A stretch of DNA of 64,000 bases from Mesorhizobium sp. WSM4306 (GTDB taxonomy: Bacteria; Pseudomonadota; Alphaproteobacteria; Rhizobiales; Rhizobiaceae): contig NZ_VFTC01000028.1 of the NCBI RefSeq assembly GCF_007003975.1, positions 1 to 64,000 of the forward strand. Reading direction: 5' to 3'. How positions within the stretch are numbered: the first letter of the stretch is position 1; the number at the start of each line of letters is the position of its first letter. Both the position numbers and the translations under genes were made by a program. Of this stretch, positions 13,743-22,355 are shown in pieces. The notes under the pieces were generated by a model. That model did no database searches, was not told the DNA's origin, and was given only the letters and a program-made list of their open reading frames with translations.

Positions 13743-15083
13743 GTGGAAGACCACGACACCGGCGCAGGCGCGCCGGAAGTGGGCGTGTCCAGGGCTTCGC
13801 CGCCGTCAGGCGGGCCAAGCCCATCCGCCGGGCGGCCCCGCCAGGCGGGGCCTCAATCCGGAAACGGACAGGCCGGCGACGCCCAGCAGCAACGAGGCAA
13901 AGCGAGAAAGCGGCGCAAGCGCCGGCGCGGACGCAAGGTTTTTGCACGCGATGAGCTGGCGGTATCAGCCCATCTCGTTGCAGCCGGCCCGCCGGCCGTC
14001 AGCATCGCCCCGACCCCTGTGGCCGCGCCTCCGGCTGCGCAGCCCAGACCCGAACAGTCTGTGCAGCGGCCGCCGATGCAGGAACTGCCGGTGTTTGCGG
14101 CGCTCGATCTCGGCACCAACAATTGCCGGCTTTTGGTCGCGGTGCCGCAGCGCCACGGCCAGTTCCGCGTCATCGATGCCTTTTCACGCATCGTCAGGCT
14201 GGGCGAGGGGCTGACCGCCAATGGGCACCTGAGCCGGGCGGCGATGGATCGCGCCGTCGAGGCGCTGAAGATCTGCGGCGACAAATTGCGCAACCGCAAG
14301 ATCCGCAAAGCCCGGCTGATCGCCACCGAGGCCTGCCGCACCGCTGATAACGGCGTAGAATTCCTGCAGCGTGTCGAGCGCGAGGCCGGCCTGAGACTCG
14401 AGATCATCGACCGCCAGACCGAGGCCCGGCTTGCGGTGTCGGGCTGCGGCTCGCTGGTCGAGCGCGACACGCAAGGCGTGGTGTTGTTCGACATTGGCGG
14501 CGGCTCGTCCGAAATCGCGCTGATCGACCTCACCGGCCAGCGCTCGCCGCGGCTTGCCAACCACATCGTGTCATGGACGTCGCTGCCGGTCGGCGTCGTC
14601 TCGCTCGCCGAGCGCTTTGGCGGCCGCACGGTGACGCGCGAAATCTTTGCCGCCATGGTCGAGGATGTCGCCGTGCGGCTGAGGTCCTTCGACGGCCGCG
14701 ACCGGCTGAGCCATGTGCTGGCCAGTCCGAAATTCCATCTGCTGGGCACATCCGGAACGGTGACGACGCTGGCCGGGGTTCACCTCGATCTCGAACGCTA
14801 CGACCGCCGCCGGGTCGACGGGTTGTGGATGGACCGTGACAGCGTCGACCGCATGGTCGAAAAGCTGGTCGGCTGGGATTTCCAGCAGCGCTGCGCCAAC
14901 CCTTGCATCGGCGCCGACCGCGCCGACCTGGTGTTGGCCGGCTGTGCTATCCTCGAAGCCATCCGCGCGGTGTGGCCGTCGGAGCGGCTGCGCGTCGCCG
15001 ACCGCGGCCTGCGCGAAGGCATTTTGAGCGAGCTGATGGCCGATGACGGCGTCTGGCGCAACAGTGGGCGTGGCCGAGCATGA
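13743..15083 (+). CDS. ppx: Ppx/GppA family exopolyphosphatase
   Basis: A 446-residue protein from GTG 13743, chosen because GAAGGA lies six bases upstream; a GTG at 13692 lacks a ribosome site. The first 115 or so residues are low-complexity, Pro/Ala rich, with a very basic patch (RKRRKRRRGRK) not found in typical Ppx proteins. The ASKHA fold follows: AALDLGTNNCRLLV (phosphate 1), LFDIGGGSSEIAL (phosphate 2), GTSGTVTTLAGV, and a C-terminal GADRADLVLAGCAIL. It hydrolyses polyphosphate or pppGpp. Its stop overlaps the rlmE start (ATGA), so the two are coupled. Confidence 0.9.
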   Translation: MEDHDTGAGAPEVGVSRASPPSGGPSPSAGRPRQAGPQSGNGQAGDAQQQRGKARKRRKRRRGRKVFARDELAVSAHLVAAGPPAVSIAPTPVAAPPAAQPRPEQSVQRPPMQELPVFAALDLGTNNCRLLVAVPQRHGQFRVIDAFSRIVRLGEGLTANGHLSRAAMDRAVEALKICGDKLRNRKIRKARLIATEACRTADNGVEFLQRVEREAGLRLEIIDRQTEARLAVSGCGSLVERDTQGVVLFDIGGGSSEIALIDLTGQRSPRLANHIVSWTSLPVGVVSLAERFGGRTVTREIFAAMVEDVAVRLRSFDGRDRLSHVLASPKFHLLGTSGTVTTLAGVHLDLERYDRRRVDGLWMDRDSVDRMVEKLVGWDFQQRCANPCIGADRADLVLAGCAILEAIRAVWPSERLRVADRGLREGILSELMADDGVWRNSGRGRA

Positions 15084-15826
15084 CCAAGAAACCGGAAAAG
15101 CCAGGCTCTGCCAGCATTCGCGTGCTGAAGACCCGGATCAAGAAGAAGTCAGGCCTCAAGGAATCGTCGCGCCGCTGGCTGCAGCGCCACATCAACGATC
15201 CCTATGTCCAGAGGTCGAAGGCAGATGGCTACCGCTCGCGCGCGGCCTACAAGCTGATCGAGATCGACGACAAGCATCATCTCTTGAAGCCCGGCATGAA
15301 GGTCATCGACCTCGGGGCCGCGCCCGGCGGCTGGTGCCAGGTGGCGGCCGCGAGGACGAAATCGACGGCGGACAATCCGCATGTCATCGGCATCGACTAT
15401 CTCGAAATGGATGCCGTGCCCGGCGCGCCGGTGCTGCTGATGGATTTCCTCGATCCCGAAGCGCCGCAAAAGCTGGCCGAAGCGCTGGGTGGCGACCCCG
15501 ATGTCGTGCTGTCGGACATGGCAGCACCCACCACCGGCCACAAGCGAACCGATCACATCCGCACCATGCATCTGTGCGAGGTCGCCGCCGATTTCGCGCT
15601 GTCGGTGCTGAAGCCGGGCGGGCACTTTTTGGCCAAGACTTTCCAGGGCGGCGCCGAAAACGAGCTGCTGTCGATGCTGAAGAAGAATTTTCGCTCGGTG
15701 CATCACGTCAAGCCGCCGGCGTCGCGCGACGAGTCTGTGGAGCTGTATTTGCTGGCGAAGGACTTCAAAGGGCGGGCTCTGCCTTCTCCCCCTGTGGGAG
15801 AAGGTGTCGCCGAAGGCGACGGATGA
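15080..15826 (+). CDS. rlmE: 23S rRNA (uridine-2'-O-)-methyltransferase RlmE (FtsJ)
   Basis: A 248-residue Rossmann methyltransferase. SAM-binding motif VIDLGAAPGGWCQVAA is at about residues 75-90; catalytic tetrad residues K-D-K-E are suggested by RAAYKL, LSDMAAP, LAKTFQGG and SVELYLLA. It methylates U2552 of 23S rRNA. N-terminal basic residues (RIKKKSGLKESSRRWLQRH) suit rRNA binding. The last 16 or so codons (PSPPVGEGVAEGDG) are read from an intergenic palindromic repeat that begins at 15782, so the natural end of the family is about residue 234. It is coupled to ppx by a four-base overlap. Confidence 0.93.
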   Translation: MTKKPEKPGSASIRVLKTRIKKKSGLKESSRRWLQRHINDPYVQRSKADGYRSRAAYKLIEIDDKHHLLKPGMKVIDLGAAPGGWCQVAAARTKSTADNPHVIGIDYLEMDAVPGAPVLLMDFLDPEAPQKLAEALGGDPDVVLSDMAAPTTGHKRTDHIRTMHLCEVAADFALSVLKPGGHFLAKTFQGGAENELLSMLKKNFRSVHHVKPPASRDESVELYLLAKDFKGRALPSPPVGEGVAEGDG

Positions 15827-15926
15827 GGGGTGTTCCAACTGAGTGAGGCGTTGGTGTTCTCTGGAACACCCCTCATCCGTCTCGGCGCTATCGCGCCGAT
15901 CCACCTTCTCCCACAGCGGGAGAAGG
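15782..15926. repeat. Rhizobial intergenic palindromic repeat, copy A
   Basis: A long inverted repeat: CCTTCTCCC...GGGAGAAGG at each end and GATGAGGGGTGTTCCA / TGGAACACCCCTCATC inside. It lies between convergent rlmE and an MFS gene and overlaps the rlmE 3' end. The layout matches the RIME class of rhizobial intergenic mosaic elements. It would form a strong hairpin in RNA of either strand. Confidence 0.8.
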
Positions 15927-15934
15927 CAAGGGCC

Positions 15935-17356
15935 TTACTTCCCCGCCGTGCTCACCGGCTCCAGCGTCTTCGGCGTCGTCAGCCGGCCATGGCCTGACAC
16001 CGCGTTGCCTGCATCCGGCGCCAGCCGCATGAACGATACGGACGCCGCCGCCGACACCGCCGCCACGATGAAGAAGGCGATGTGGAAATCGCCAAGCGTC
16101 AGCGGGCCGCCATGGATCGAGGTCGAGACTTCCAGGATGCCGCCGGCCAGCGCCACGCCGAGCGCGATCGACAGCTGCTGGAACACCGCCGTGATCGGCG
16201 TCGCCCTGCTGGTGTCTTCGGCCGACACTTCGGCATAGGAAAGCGCGTTGACGCCGGTGAAGAACATCGAGCGGATGAAGCCGCCGACCAGCAACATGGT
16301 CAGCATCAGCGCGTAGGGCGTTTCCGGCGTGAACAGGCCGTAGATGGCGATCGATGCAGCCGCGATCAGCGAGCCCCAGATCAAAACGCGGCGGAAGCCG
16401 GCTAGCCGGAAGATCAGCGCCGTGACGAACTTCACGCCGATGGCGCCGATGGCCGAGACGAAGGTGATCATGCCCGACTGGAACGGCGTCAGCCCGAAGC
16501 CGATCTGGAACATCAGCGGCAACAGGAACGGCACCGCGCCGATGCCGATGCGAAACAGCGAGCCGCCGAGCACCGAGGAGCGGAACACCTGGTTGCGGAA
16601 CAGCTCCAGCGCCAGCAGCGGGGTTTTGGCGCGCCGTGCATGCAGGAGGTAGAGTGCGCCGGAAATCAGCCCGACCGCCGCGGTGATGAAGCCGATCGCC
16701 GGCGGCAGATAGGGTAGGCTGACCACCGACAGGCCGAAGACGACGCCGGAAGCCGCTAACCCGCTCAGCACGAAACCGACAAAATCAAGAGGCGGCGTTT
16801 CTGCGGCACCGGTCTGCGGCAGGAAGCGCGTCGCCAGCCAGATGCCGATCAGCCCGATCGGCACGTTGATCAGGAAAATCCAGTGCCAGGTGAAATAGGT
16901 GGTGATGAAACCGCCGATCGGTGGTCCCACAAGCGGCCCGACCAGCGCCGGCACCGTCAACCACGACATGGCGGCAACCAACTCGCTTTTCGGCGTCGCG
17001 CGCACCAGCACCAGGCGGCCGACCGGCGTCATCATGGCGCCGCCTATGCCTTGCAGGAAGCGCGAGACGACGAAGGCCGGCAGCGAATTGGAGATGGCGC
17101 AGGCGACCGAGCCCAGGATGAACACACCGATCGCCGCCCGAAACACGTTCTTGGCGCCAAACCGGTCGGCCATCCAGCCGCTGATCGGAATGAAGATCGC
17201 CAGCGACACCAGATAGGCGGTCAGCGCCAGCTTAAGCGCGATCGGGCTGGTGTGGATGTCTACGGCGATCGCCGGCAGCGATGTCGCGATAACGGTCGAA
17301 TCCATGTTTTCCATGAAGAGAGCGACCGCCAGTATGAGCGGAATGATGCGGTTCAA
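15935..17356 (-). CDS. MFS drug transporter, DHA2-like
   Basis: About 473 residues with roughly 14 hydrophobic segments, as in the DHA2 (EmrB/QacA) family. Motif A-like GWMADRFGAKNVFRAAIGVF is at the loop between helices 2 and 3, and motif C-like VPALVGPLVGPPIGGFI in helix 5. The helix 1 motif MENMDSTVIATSLPAIA is the DHA2 signature. The start is placed at TTG 17356 (NRIIPLILAVALF) because relatives begin there; a TTG at 17401 is possible. It exports drugs or other amphiphiles by proton antiport; the substrate is unknown. Confidence 0.85.
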   Translation of the reverse strand: MNRIIPLILAVALFMENMDSTVIATSLPAIAVDIHTSPIALKLALTAYLVSLAIFIPISGWMADRFGAKNVFRAAIGVFILGSVACAISNSLPAFVVSRFLQGIGGAMMTPVGRLVLVRATPKSELVAAMSWLTVPALVGPLVGPPIGGFITTYFTWHWIFLINVPIGLIGIWLATRFLPQTGAAETPPLDFVGFVLSGLAASGVVFGLSVVSLPYLPPAIGFITAAVGLISGALYLLHARRAKTPLLALELFRNQVFRSSVLGGSLFRIGIGAVPFLLPLMFQIGFGLTPFQSGMITFVSAIGAIGVKFVTALIFRLAGFRRVLIWGSLIAAASIAIYGLFTPETPYALMLTMLLVGGFIRSMFFTGVNALSYAEVSAEDTSRATPITAVFQQLSIALGVALAGGILEVSTSIHGGPLTLGDFHIAFFIVAAVSAAASVSFMRLAPDAGNAVSGHGRLTTPKTLEPVSTAGK

Positions 17357-17550
17357 CGAACGCGTCCGAACTGGGCAAAAGGTGCGTGCCGACCGGGGCA
17401 AGCCGACACGAAAGGGCGGTTATCACGCCTTTACCCGGATGTCGCATTAATTTGCTGTCACTTTTGTGCGACCGCCTGCTCGCGCGGGCATGGCAGCGTT
17501 CCAAGGCAAGCAGAGAGAATAGCTCTTGCGAAAGGCGACGCGGCGCATTA

Positions 17551-17574
17551 TTGTAGTGAATATAACTACTATAT
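17551..17574 (+). promoter_or_regulatory. Promoter/operator of the vapBC-like operon
   Basis: GTAGT (17553-17557) and ACTAC (17565-17569) form an inverted repeat, and a TATAAC -10-like hexamer (17561-17566) lies between and over the arms. The position, just before the antitoxin gene, suits toxin-antitoxin autoregulation. There is no good -35, so confidence is modest. Confidence 0.4.
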
Positions 17575-17584
17575 GGGCTTTATC

Positions 17585-17830
17585 ATGGAAGAGGCCGTTT
17601 CGGCAGCCGATGCCAACCGCAAATTCTCGCTCCTCCTGCGCGGTGTTCGGGAAGGGCAAAGCTATGTCGTAACCAGCCATGGACGACCCGTTGCGCGGAT
17701 CGTGCCCGCAGGGCAGCCCGACGCCGTGGCTTCCCGCTCGCGCACCGCGCTGCTGTCGCGCCTCGAACGCCAGCCTGTATTAGAGGCCGGGCGCTGGACC
17801 CGCGACGAGCTTTACGAGGACGAGCGGTGA
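17585..17830 (+). CDS. Antitoxin, Phd/YefM (VapB-like) family
   Basis: An 81-residue protein from ATG 17585 (ATG 17573 is in frame but sits on the promoter). VSAADANRKFSLLLRGVREG and YVVTSHGRPVARIVPA match the DNA-binding half of the Phd/YefM family, in which the N-terminus binds the operator and the C-terminus wraps the toxin. The stop overlaps the toxin's GTG start (GTGA). A much longer frame in phase (from 16883) is only antisense to the MFS gene. Confidence 0.9.
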   Translation: MEEAVSAADANRKFSLLLRGVREGQSYVVTSHGRPVARIVPAGQPDAVASRSRTALLSRLERQPVLEAGRWTRDELYEDER

Positions 17831-18282
17831 AGGTCGCGCTTGATACCAACATCCTTGTCTATGCGGAGGGGATCAACGGGGCCGAGAAGCGCGACATCGT
17901 TTTCGATCTGCTGCGCGACATGGCGCAGGAGGCCGCCATCATTCCGGTCCAGGTGCTCGGCGAGCTGTTCACCGTTCTGACACGTAAGGCCGGAAGGTCG
18001 CGCGCGGAAGCCCGTGACGCCTTGTTGAGCTGGCGCGACGCGTTTCCGGTTGTCGGCACCACACCGGAGGTGATGACGGTGGCGGCCGATCTCGCGACCG
18101 ATCACCATTTCGGCATCTGGGACGCAACTGTCCTGTCCGTTGCCTCGCAAACCGGTTGCCGGCTGCTGCTGTCGGAAGACCTGCAGGACGGCTTCACCTG
18201 GGGCGGCGTAACGGTTGTCAATCCTTTCGCATCGCCGCGCCATGCCCTGCTCTATGCTCTGCTGGGCAAGTCCGCCGAATAG
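17827..18282 (+). CDS. vapC: PIN-domain toxin VapC
   Basis: A 151-residue protein from GTG 17827. PIN acidic residues are visible: Asp in VALDTNILVYA, Glu in VQVLGELFTVL, Asp in FGIWDATVLSVA, and a final acidic pair in LLSEDLQDGF. VapC toxins are Mg-dependent RNases that cut tRNA or rRNA; the target cannot be told here. It is translationally coupled to the antitoxin. The Phd-type antitoxin with a PIN toxin is a known mixed pairing. Confidence 0.9.
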   Translation: MKVALDTNILVYAEGINGAEKRDIVFDLLRDMAQEAAIIPVQVLGELFTVLTRKAGRSRAEARDALLSWRDAFPVVGTTPEVMTVAADLATDHHFGIWDATVLSVASQTGCRLLLSEDLQDGFTWGGVTVVNPFASPRHALLYALLGKSAE

Positions 18283-18374
18283 GCAATCACCCGCTTTTCA
18301 TAGGCGCCGCGACGTGTTACCAGCCAGCGCCAATCCTGAAAGGGAAGAAACGAGTCGGCGCTGTCCATTGCGGT

Positions 18375-18414
18375 CCAGCGCTTTTTTGTATTCTCCCAGC
18401 GCTTTTTCGTATTC
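18375..18414 (+). repeat. Tandem 19-bp direct repeat in the guaB leader
   Basis: CCAGCGCTTTTTTGTATTC (18375-18393) and CCAGCGCTTTTTCGTATTC (18396-18414) differ at one base and are two bases apart. The second copy ends 12 bases before the guaB ATG. It could be an operator pair or a leader RNA element; each copy also contains the palindrome AGCGCT. Confidence 0.6.
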
Positions 18415-18426
18415 GAAGGACTGGCC

Positions 18427-19929
18427 ATGGCAAAAATCATCGAAACGTCCACCGGCGCGCTGGCGCTGACCTTTGACGACGTGCTGCTGCAGCCCGGTCA
18501 TTCCGAGGTCATGCCCGGTGAGACCGACATCCGCACCCGCATCGCCACCGACATCGACCTCAATGTACCGATCCTGTCGGCCGCCATGGACACCGTCACC
18601 GAGGCGCGACTTGCCATTGCCATGGCGCAGGCCGGCGGCATCGGCGTCATCCATCGCAATTTCTCGCCGGCCGAACAGGCCGAGCAGGTGCGCCAGGTCA
18701 AGAAATTCGAATCCGGGATGGTCATCAATCCGGTCACCATCGGCCCCGACGCGACGCTGGCCGACGCGCTGGCGCTGATGCGCACCTACTCCATCTCGGG
18801 CATTCCGGTGGTTGAGAATGGCGGTACCGGCGGCCAGAAGATCGGTCGCCTGGTCGGCATCCTGACCAACCGCGATGTCCGCTTCGCCTCGGACCCGGGG
18901 CAAAAAGTCTTCGAATTGATGACCCGTGAGAACCTGATCACGGTCAAGGAGAATGTCGACCAGGACGAAGCCAAGCGGCTCCTGCACCAGCACCGCATCG
19001 AAAAGCTCGTCGTCGTCGACAAGCAAGGCAATTGCGTCGGCCTGATCACCGTCAAGGACATCGAGAAGTCGCAGCTCAACCCGCACGCTACCAAGGATGC
19101 GCAGGGCCGCCTTCGCGCGGCGGCCGCCACCAGCGTCGGCGATGACGGCTTCGAGCGCGCCGAGCGGTTGATCGATGCCGGTGTCGACCTGCTAGTCATC
19201 GACACCGCGCATGGCCATTCGCAGCGCGTGCTGGATGCGGTAACGCGGGCCAAGAAGCTTTCCAACTCCGTGCGCATCCTGGCCGGCAACGTCGCCACCG
19301 CCGAAGGCACGCAGGCATTGATCGATGCCGGCGCCGACGCGGTCAAGGTCGGCATCGGCCCGGGCTCGATCTGCACCACGCGCATCGTCGCCGGCGTCGG
19401 CGTGCCGCAGCTTTCGGCGATCATGTCGGCGGTCGAGACGGCGCACAAATCCGGCGTGTCGGTCATTGCTGACGGCGGCATCAAATATTCGGGCGACTTG
19501 GCCAAGGCGCTCGCTGCCGGCGCCAGTGCTGCCATGATCGGCTCGCTGCTCGCCGGCACGGACGAAAGCCCGGGCGAGGTCTATTTGCACCAGGGCCGCT
19601 CCTTCAAGGCCTATCGCGGCATGGGTTCGGTCGGCGCCATGGCGCGCGGCTCGGCCGATCGCTACTTCCAGGCCGAGGTGCGCGACACGCTGAAACTGGT
19701 TCCGGAAGGCATTGAAGGGCAGGTGCCTTACAAAGGACCTGTGTCTGGCGTGCTGCACCAGCTTGCAGGCGGGCTAAAAGCCGCTATGGGTTATGTCGGC
19801 GGCCGCGATCTTGCCGATTTCCGCGAGCGCGCCACCTTTGTGCGCATATCCAACGCCGGACTTCGTGAAAGCCACGCCCATGACGTCACGATTACCCGCG
19901 AAAGCCCGAACTATCCCGGCGGAGCCTGA
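18427..19929 (+). CDS. guaB: Inosine-5'-monophosphate dehydrogenase
   Basis: A 500-residue enzyme of normal family length, converting IMP to XMP with NAD+, the committed step of GMP synthesis. Motifs in order: FDDVLLQPGHSEVMPGETDI near the N-terminus, two CBS domains at about residues 95-205 (including ILTNRDVRFASD), the phosphate loop, and the catalytic loop GPGSICTTRIVAGVG with Cys316. The flap and C-terminal YKGPVSGVLHQLAGGLKAAMGYVG are intact. It is preceded by a tandem direct repeat in the leader. Confidence 0.97.
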   Translation: MAKIIETSTGALALTFDDVLLQPGHSEVMPGETDIRTRIATDIDLNVPILSAAMDTVTEARLAIAMAQAGGIGVIHRNFSPAEQAEQVRQVKKFESGMVINPVTIGPDATLADALALMRTYSISGIPVVENGGTGGQKIGRLVGILTNRDVRFASDPGQKVFELMTRENLITVKENVDQDEAKRLLHQHRIEKLVVVDKQGNCVGLITVKDIEKSQLNPHATKDAQGRLRAAAATSVGDDGFERAERLIDAGVDLLVIDTAHGHSQRVLDAVTRAKKLSNSVRILAGNVATAEGTQALIDAGADAVKVGIGPGSICTTRIVAGVGVPQLSAIMSAVETAHKSGVSVIADGGIKYSGDLAKALAAGASAAMIGSLLAGTDESPGEVYLHQGRSFKAYRGMGSVGAMARGSADRYFQAEVRDTLKLVPEGIEGQVPYKGPVSGVLHQLAGGLKAAMGYVGGRDLADFRERATFVRISNAGLRESHAHDVTITRESPNYPGGA

Positions 19930-19948
19930 CCAGCAGCCAGAGCGGCAC

Positions 19949-20518
19949 ATGCTCTGGCGCAATCAGGCGACGATCGTGCTGCGGCTGGCGCGCCATGCCG
20001 GCGCGCTTTGCTTTGCCTCCGCGGCGGTTTTCATCGCCATGACGCTGCTGGAATTCTTCTATTTCCGCCAGTTGAGCGGTGGCCTGTCGTCGCTCGATGT
20101 ACGCTTTGAAGGGTTCACGCCGGATGAGGGCATGGCCTGGCTGACGGCACTCGGCCGGCGCGGCAGCGAGATCATCCTGGTCTGGCACTACCTGACCTTC
20201 GACCTTCTGTTCCCGGCGCTGCTGTCATTGACCATGGTCAGCATGATCCTTGCCACAGGGCGGCGGCTGAAGCTCTTTCGCACCCTGCCGGTGCAGTTTC
20301 AGTCGCTGTTGGCGCTGGTCGTGGTGCTGCCCTACACCTGCGCCGATTATGCCCAGAACATTGCGGTGGCGCGGCTTTTGTCCGATGCGCTGTCGGCCAA
20401 TCCGGATTCGCTGTCCTTCGCCTCGTCGCTGATCGTCACCAAATTCGCGCTTCTGGCGATACCTGTCGCCGTCATCGCGGCTTTCATCGTCGCCAGCCAG
20501 CGACGTCCGCAGGCATGA
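19949..20518 (+). CDS. Four-helix membrane protein of unknown function
   Basis: A 189-residue protein starting at ATG 19949 (MLWRNQATIVLR), just after guaB; an ATG at 19880 would overlap guaB by 50 bases. Four hydrophobic segments are visible, near residues 13-35, 70-95, 110-135 and 160-180, with a loop containing LEFFYFRQLSGGLSSLDVRFEGFTP split between segments 1 and 2. No family recognised. It is followed 22 bases later by a MAPEG gene, so the three genes from guaB may be co-transcribed. Confidence 0.7.
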   Translation: MLWRNQATIVLRLARHAGALCFASAAVFIAMTLLEFFYFRQLSGGLSSLDVRFEGFTPDEGMAWLTALGRRGSEIILVWHYLTFDLLFPALLSLTMVSMILATGRRLKLFRTLPVQFQSLLALVVVLPYTCADYAQNIAVARLLSDALSANPDSLSFASSLIVTKFALLAIPVAVIAAFIVASQRRPQA

Positions 20519-20540
20519 ACAACAAGGCAGGGGCAACGCC

Positions 20541-20960
20541 ATGAGCCAGACCGCAATCTTCTGGCCGATGCTGGCGCAGGTGCTGCTCGTCTATATCGTC
20601 TATGTGGTGATGGGCCAGCGCCGCTACGGTGCGGTGAAAACAGGCGAGGCCAAGGTTGGCCAATACAAGATCCGCACGACCGAGCCTGCGTCCAGCGTCA
20701 CGGTCGCCAACAATCTCATCAACCAGTTCGAATTGCCGGTGCTTTTCTACGTGCTGTGCCTGGCCCTGCACGCGACCAATGGCGTCAATTATCTGACCTT
20801 GGCCTTGATGTGGATTTTCGTGATTTCCCGCTATGGCCATGCCTGGGTCCACCTGACCAGCAACAATCTGCGGTTTCGCAGCCGCGCCTTCTACATGGGC
20901 GCGGTCATTCTCTTGCTGGCATGGATTCTGTTCGCGCTGCACCTGCTCGGCCTGGTTTGA
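20541..20960 (+). CDS. MAPEG family membrane protein
   Basis: A 139-residue protein with four hydrophobic helices. NNLINQFELPVLFYVLCLAL, followed by WIFVISRYGHAWVHLTSN and FRSRAFYMGAVILL, is the bacterial MAPEG pattern (membrane-associated proteins in eicosanoid and glutathione metabolism). Eukaryotic members are glutathione transferases; bacterial substrates are mostly unknown. It is the last gene before palindromic repeat B. Confidence 0.85.
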   Translation: MSQTAIFWPMLAQVLLVYIVYVVMGQRRYGAVKTGEAKVGQYKIRTTEPASSVTVANNLINQFELPVLFYVLCLALHATNGVNYLTLALMWIFVISRYGHAWVHLTSNNLRFRSRAFYMGAVILLLAWILFALHLLGLV

Positions 20961-20975
20961 GCAGGCGCTGACTTT

Positions 20976-21121
20976 CCCTTCTCCCCTGTGGGAGAAGGTG
21001 GCCGAGCGAAGCTCGGTCGGATGAGGGGTGTTCCAGCTTAGCGGGGATGGCGATCCGTCACGCACCCCTCAACCGTCTCGGCGCTGCGCGCCGATCCACC
21101 TTCTCCCACAAGGGAGAAGGG
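20976..21121. repeat. Rhizobial intergenic palindromic repeat, copy B
   Basis: Ends are CCCTTCTCCC and GGGAGAAGGG, with an inner GATGAGGGGTG / CACCCCTCA pairing and the CTCGGCGCTGCGCGCCGATCC segment also seen in copy A. It lies between convergent MAPEG and rnd genes. It is the same subfamily as copy A. Confidence 0.8.
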
Positions 21122-21128
21122 AAGATCT

Positions 21129-22280
21129 CTACAAATCGAACACCGCAATCTTGCGCTTGTCGAACTTGATGCCGATTTCGCCGCGCACCAGCTTCAACGC
21201 AGCCTCGCCAAACACGGCGCGCCGCCATCCCTGCAGCGCCGGCACGTCGGCGGCTTCGCCTTCGGCAGCGATGCGGTCGATGTCGTCGCTGGACGCCAGC
21301 ACTTTCGAGGCGACGCCTTCCTTCTCGGCGACGATTCGCAACAGCACTTTCAGCAGCTCTGCAGCCGCGCCTGAACCCTCGGGCGGCTGAAAGCTCTTGG
21401 GCAGCTTCGGCATCTCTTCCCGGGGCAGAGCGAGCGCCGTGTTGACCGCGCCGAGCAATGCGGTTGCCGTCGATGACCGTTCCCAGCCTTTCGGCGTGGT
21501 GCGCAGCTTGCTCAACGCGGCCGCATCGCGCGGCGCCTGCTGGGCGACCTCGTATATGGCGTCGTCCTTGAGCACCCGGCCGCGCGGCACGTCGCGCTCG
21601 CGCGCCTCGCGCTCGCGCCATGCCGCCACCGTCTGCACGATCGCCAGCTCCTGCGGCTTGCGCAGCCGCATCTTCAACCGCTTCCAGGCATCCTCGGGGT
21701 GCGGATCGTAGGTCTCGCGCGAGGTCAGCACCTCCATTTCCTCGTTCAGCCAATGGGCGCGGTTTTCCCGCTCCAGTTCGGCGCTGAGATGCTTGTAGAC
21801 ATCGATCAGATGGGTGACGTCGGCCAGCGCGTAATCGAGCTGCTTGTCGGATAGCGGCCGGTGGCGCCAGTCGGTGAAACGCGATGATTTGTCGAGCCGG
21901 GCGCCGGTGATGCGCTGCACCAGCTGGTCGTAAGAGACGCTGTCGCCGAAGCCGCAGACCATGGCCGCGACCTGGGTGTCGAACACCGGATGCGGCACCA
22001 GATCGCCGAGATGGACGATGATTTCGATGTCCTGGCGCGCGGCGTGGAACACCTTGACCACCGCTTCATTGGCCATCAGCCGGAAGAACGGGGCGAGGTT
22101 GATATCGGGCGATAGCGGATCGATCAGCGCGGTGACGCCGGGCGCCGCCATCTGGATCAGGCACAGGATCGGCCAGAACGTCGTTTCGCGGATGAATTCG
22201 GTATCGACGGTGACGAAATCCGACTTTTCAAAAGCGGCGAGAACGGACTCGAGCTCATTTTGGGTGGTGATGACGTGCAT
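21129..22280 (-). CDS. rnd: Ribonuclease D
   Basis: A 383-residue 3'-5' exoribonuclease that trims tRNA 3' ends. ATG 22280 (MHVITTQNELES) is the natural start; a TTG at 22343 is less likely. DEDDy exonuclease motifs are visible: FVTVDTEFIRE (Asp, Glu), VFHAARQDIEII (Asp), and LDYALADVTHLIDVY (Tyr and Asp). HRDC-type helical regions follow (ELAIVQTVAAWREREARERDVPRGRVL). Family length is normal. The stop codon lies close to repeat B, which probably ends both transcripts. Confidence 0.93.
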   Translation of the reverse strand: MHVITTQNELESVLAAFEKSDFVTVDTEFIRETTFWPILCLIQMAAPGVTALIDPLSPDINLAPFFRLMANEAVVKVFHAARQDIEIIVHLGDLVPHPVFDTQVAAMVCGFGDSVSYDQLVQRITGARLDKSSRFTDWRHRPLSDKQLDYALADVTHLIDVYKHLSAELERENRAHWLNEEMEVLTSRETYDPHPEDAWKRLKMRLRKPQELAIVQTVAAWREREARERDVPRGRVLKDDAIYEVAQQAPRDAAALSKLRTTPKGWERSSTATALLGAVNTALALPREEMPKLPKSFQPPEGSGAAAELLKVLLRIVAEKEGVASKVLASSDDIDRIAAEGEAADVPALQGWRRAVFGEAALKLVRGEIGIKFDKRKIAVFDL

Positions 22281-22355
22281 CAAATCGCTTTTTAGTAACG
22301 GGTAAGGTTCTCTTTCAATTTCAGCCGTGGGCGCTTTCGTCAAGCCGCCCTTCGG

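Noticed and set aside
16883..17584. Long N-terminal extension of the VapB-like antitoxin
   Set aside because: This part is antisense to the DHA2 transporter; the family begins at ATG 17585.
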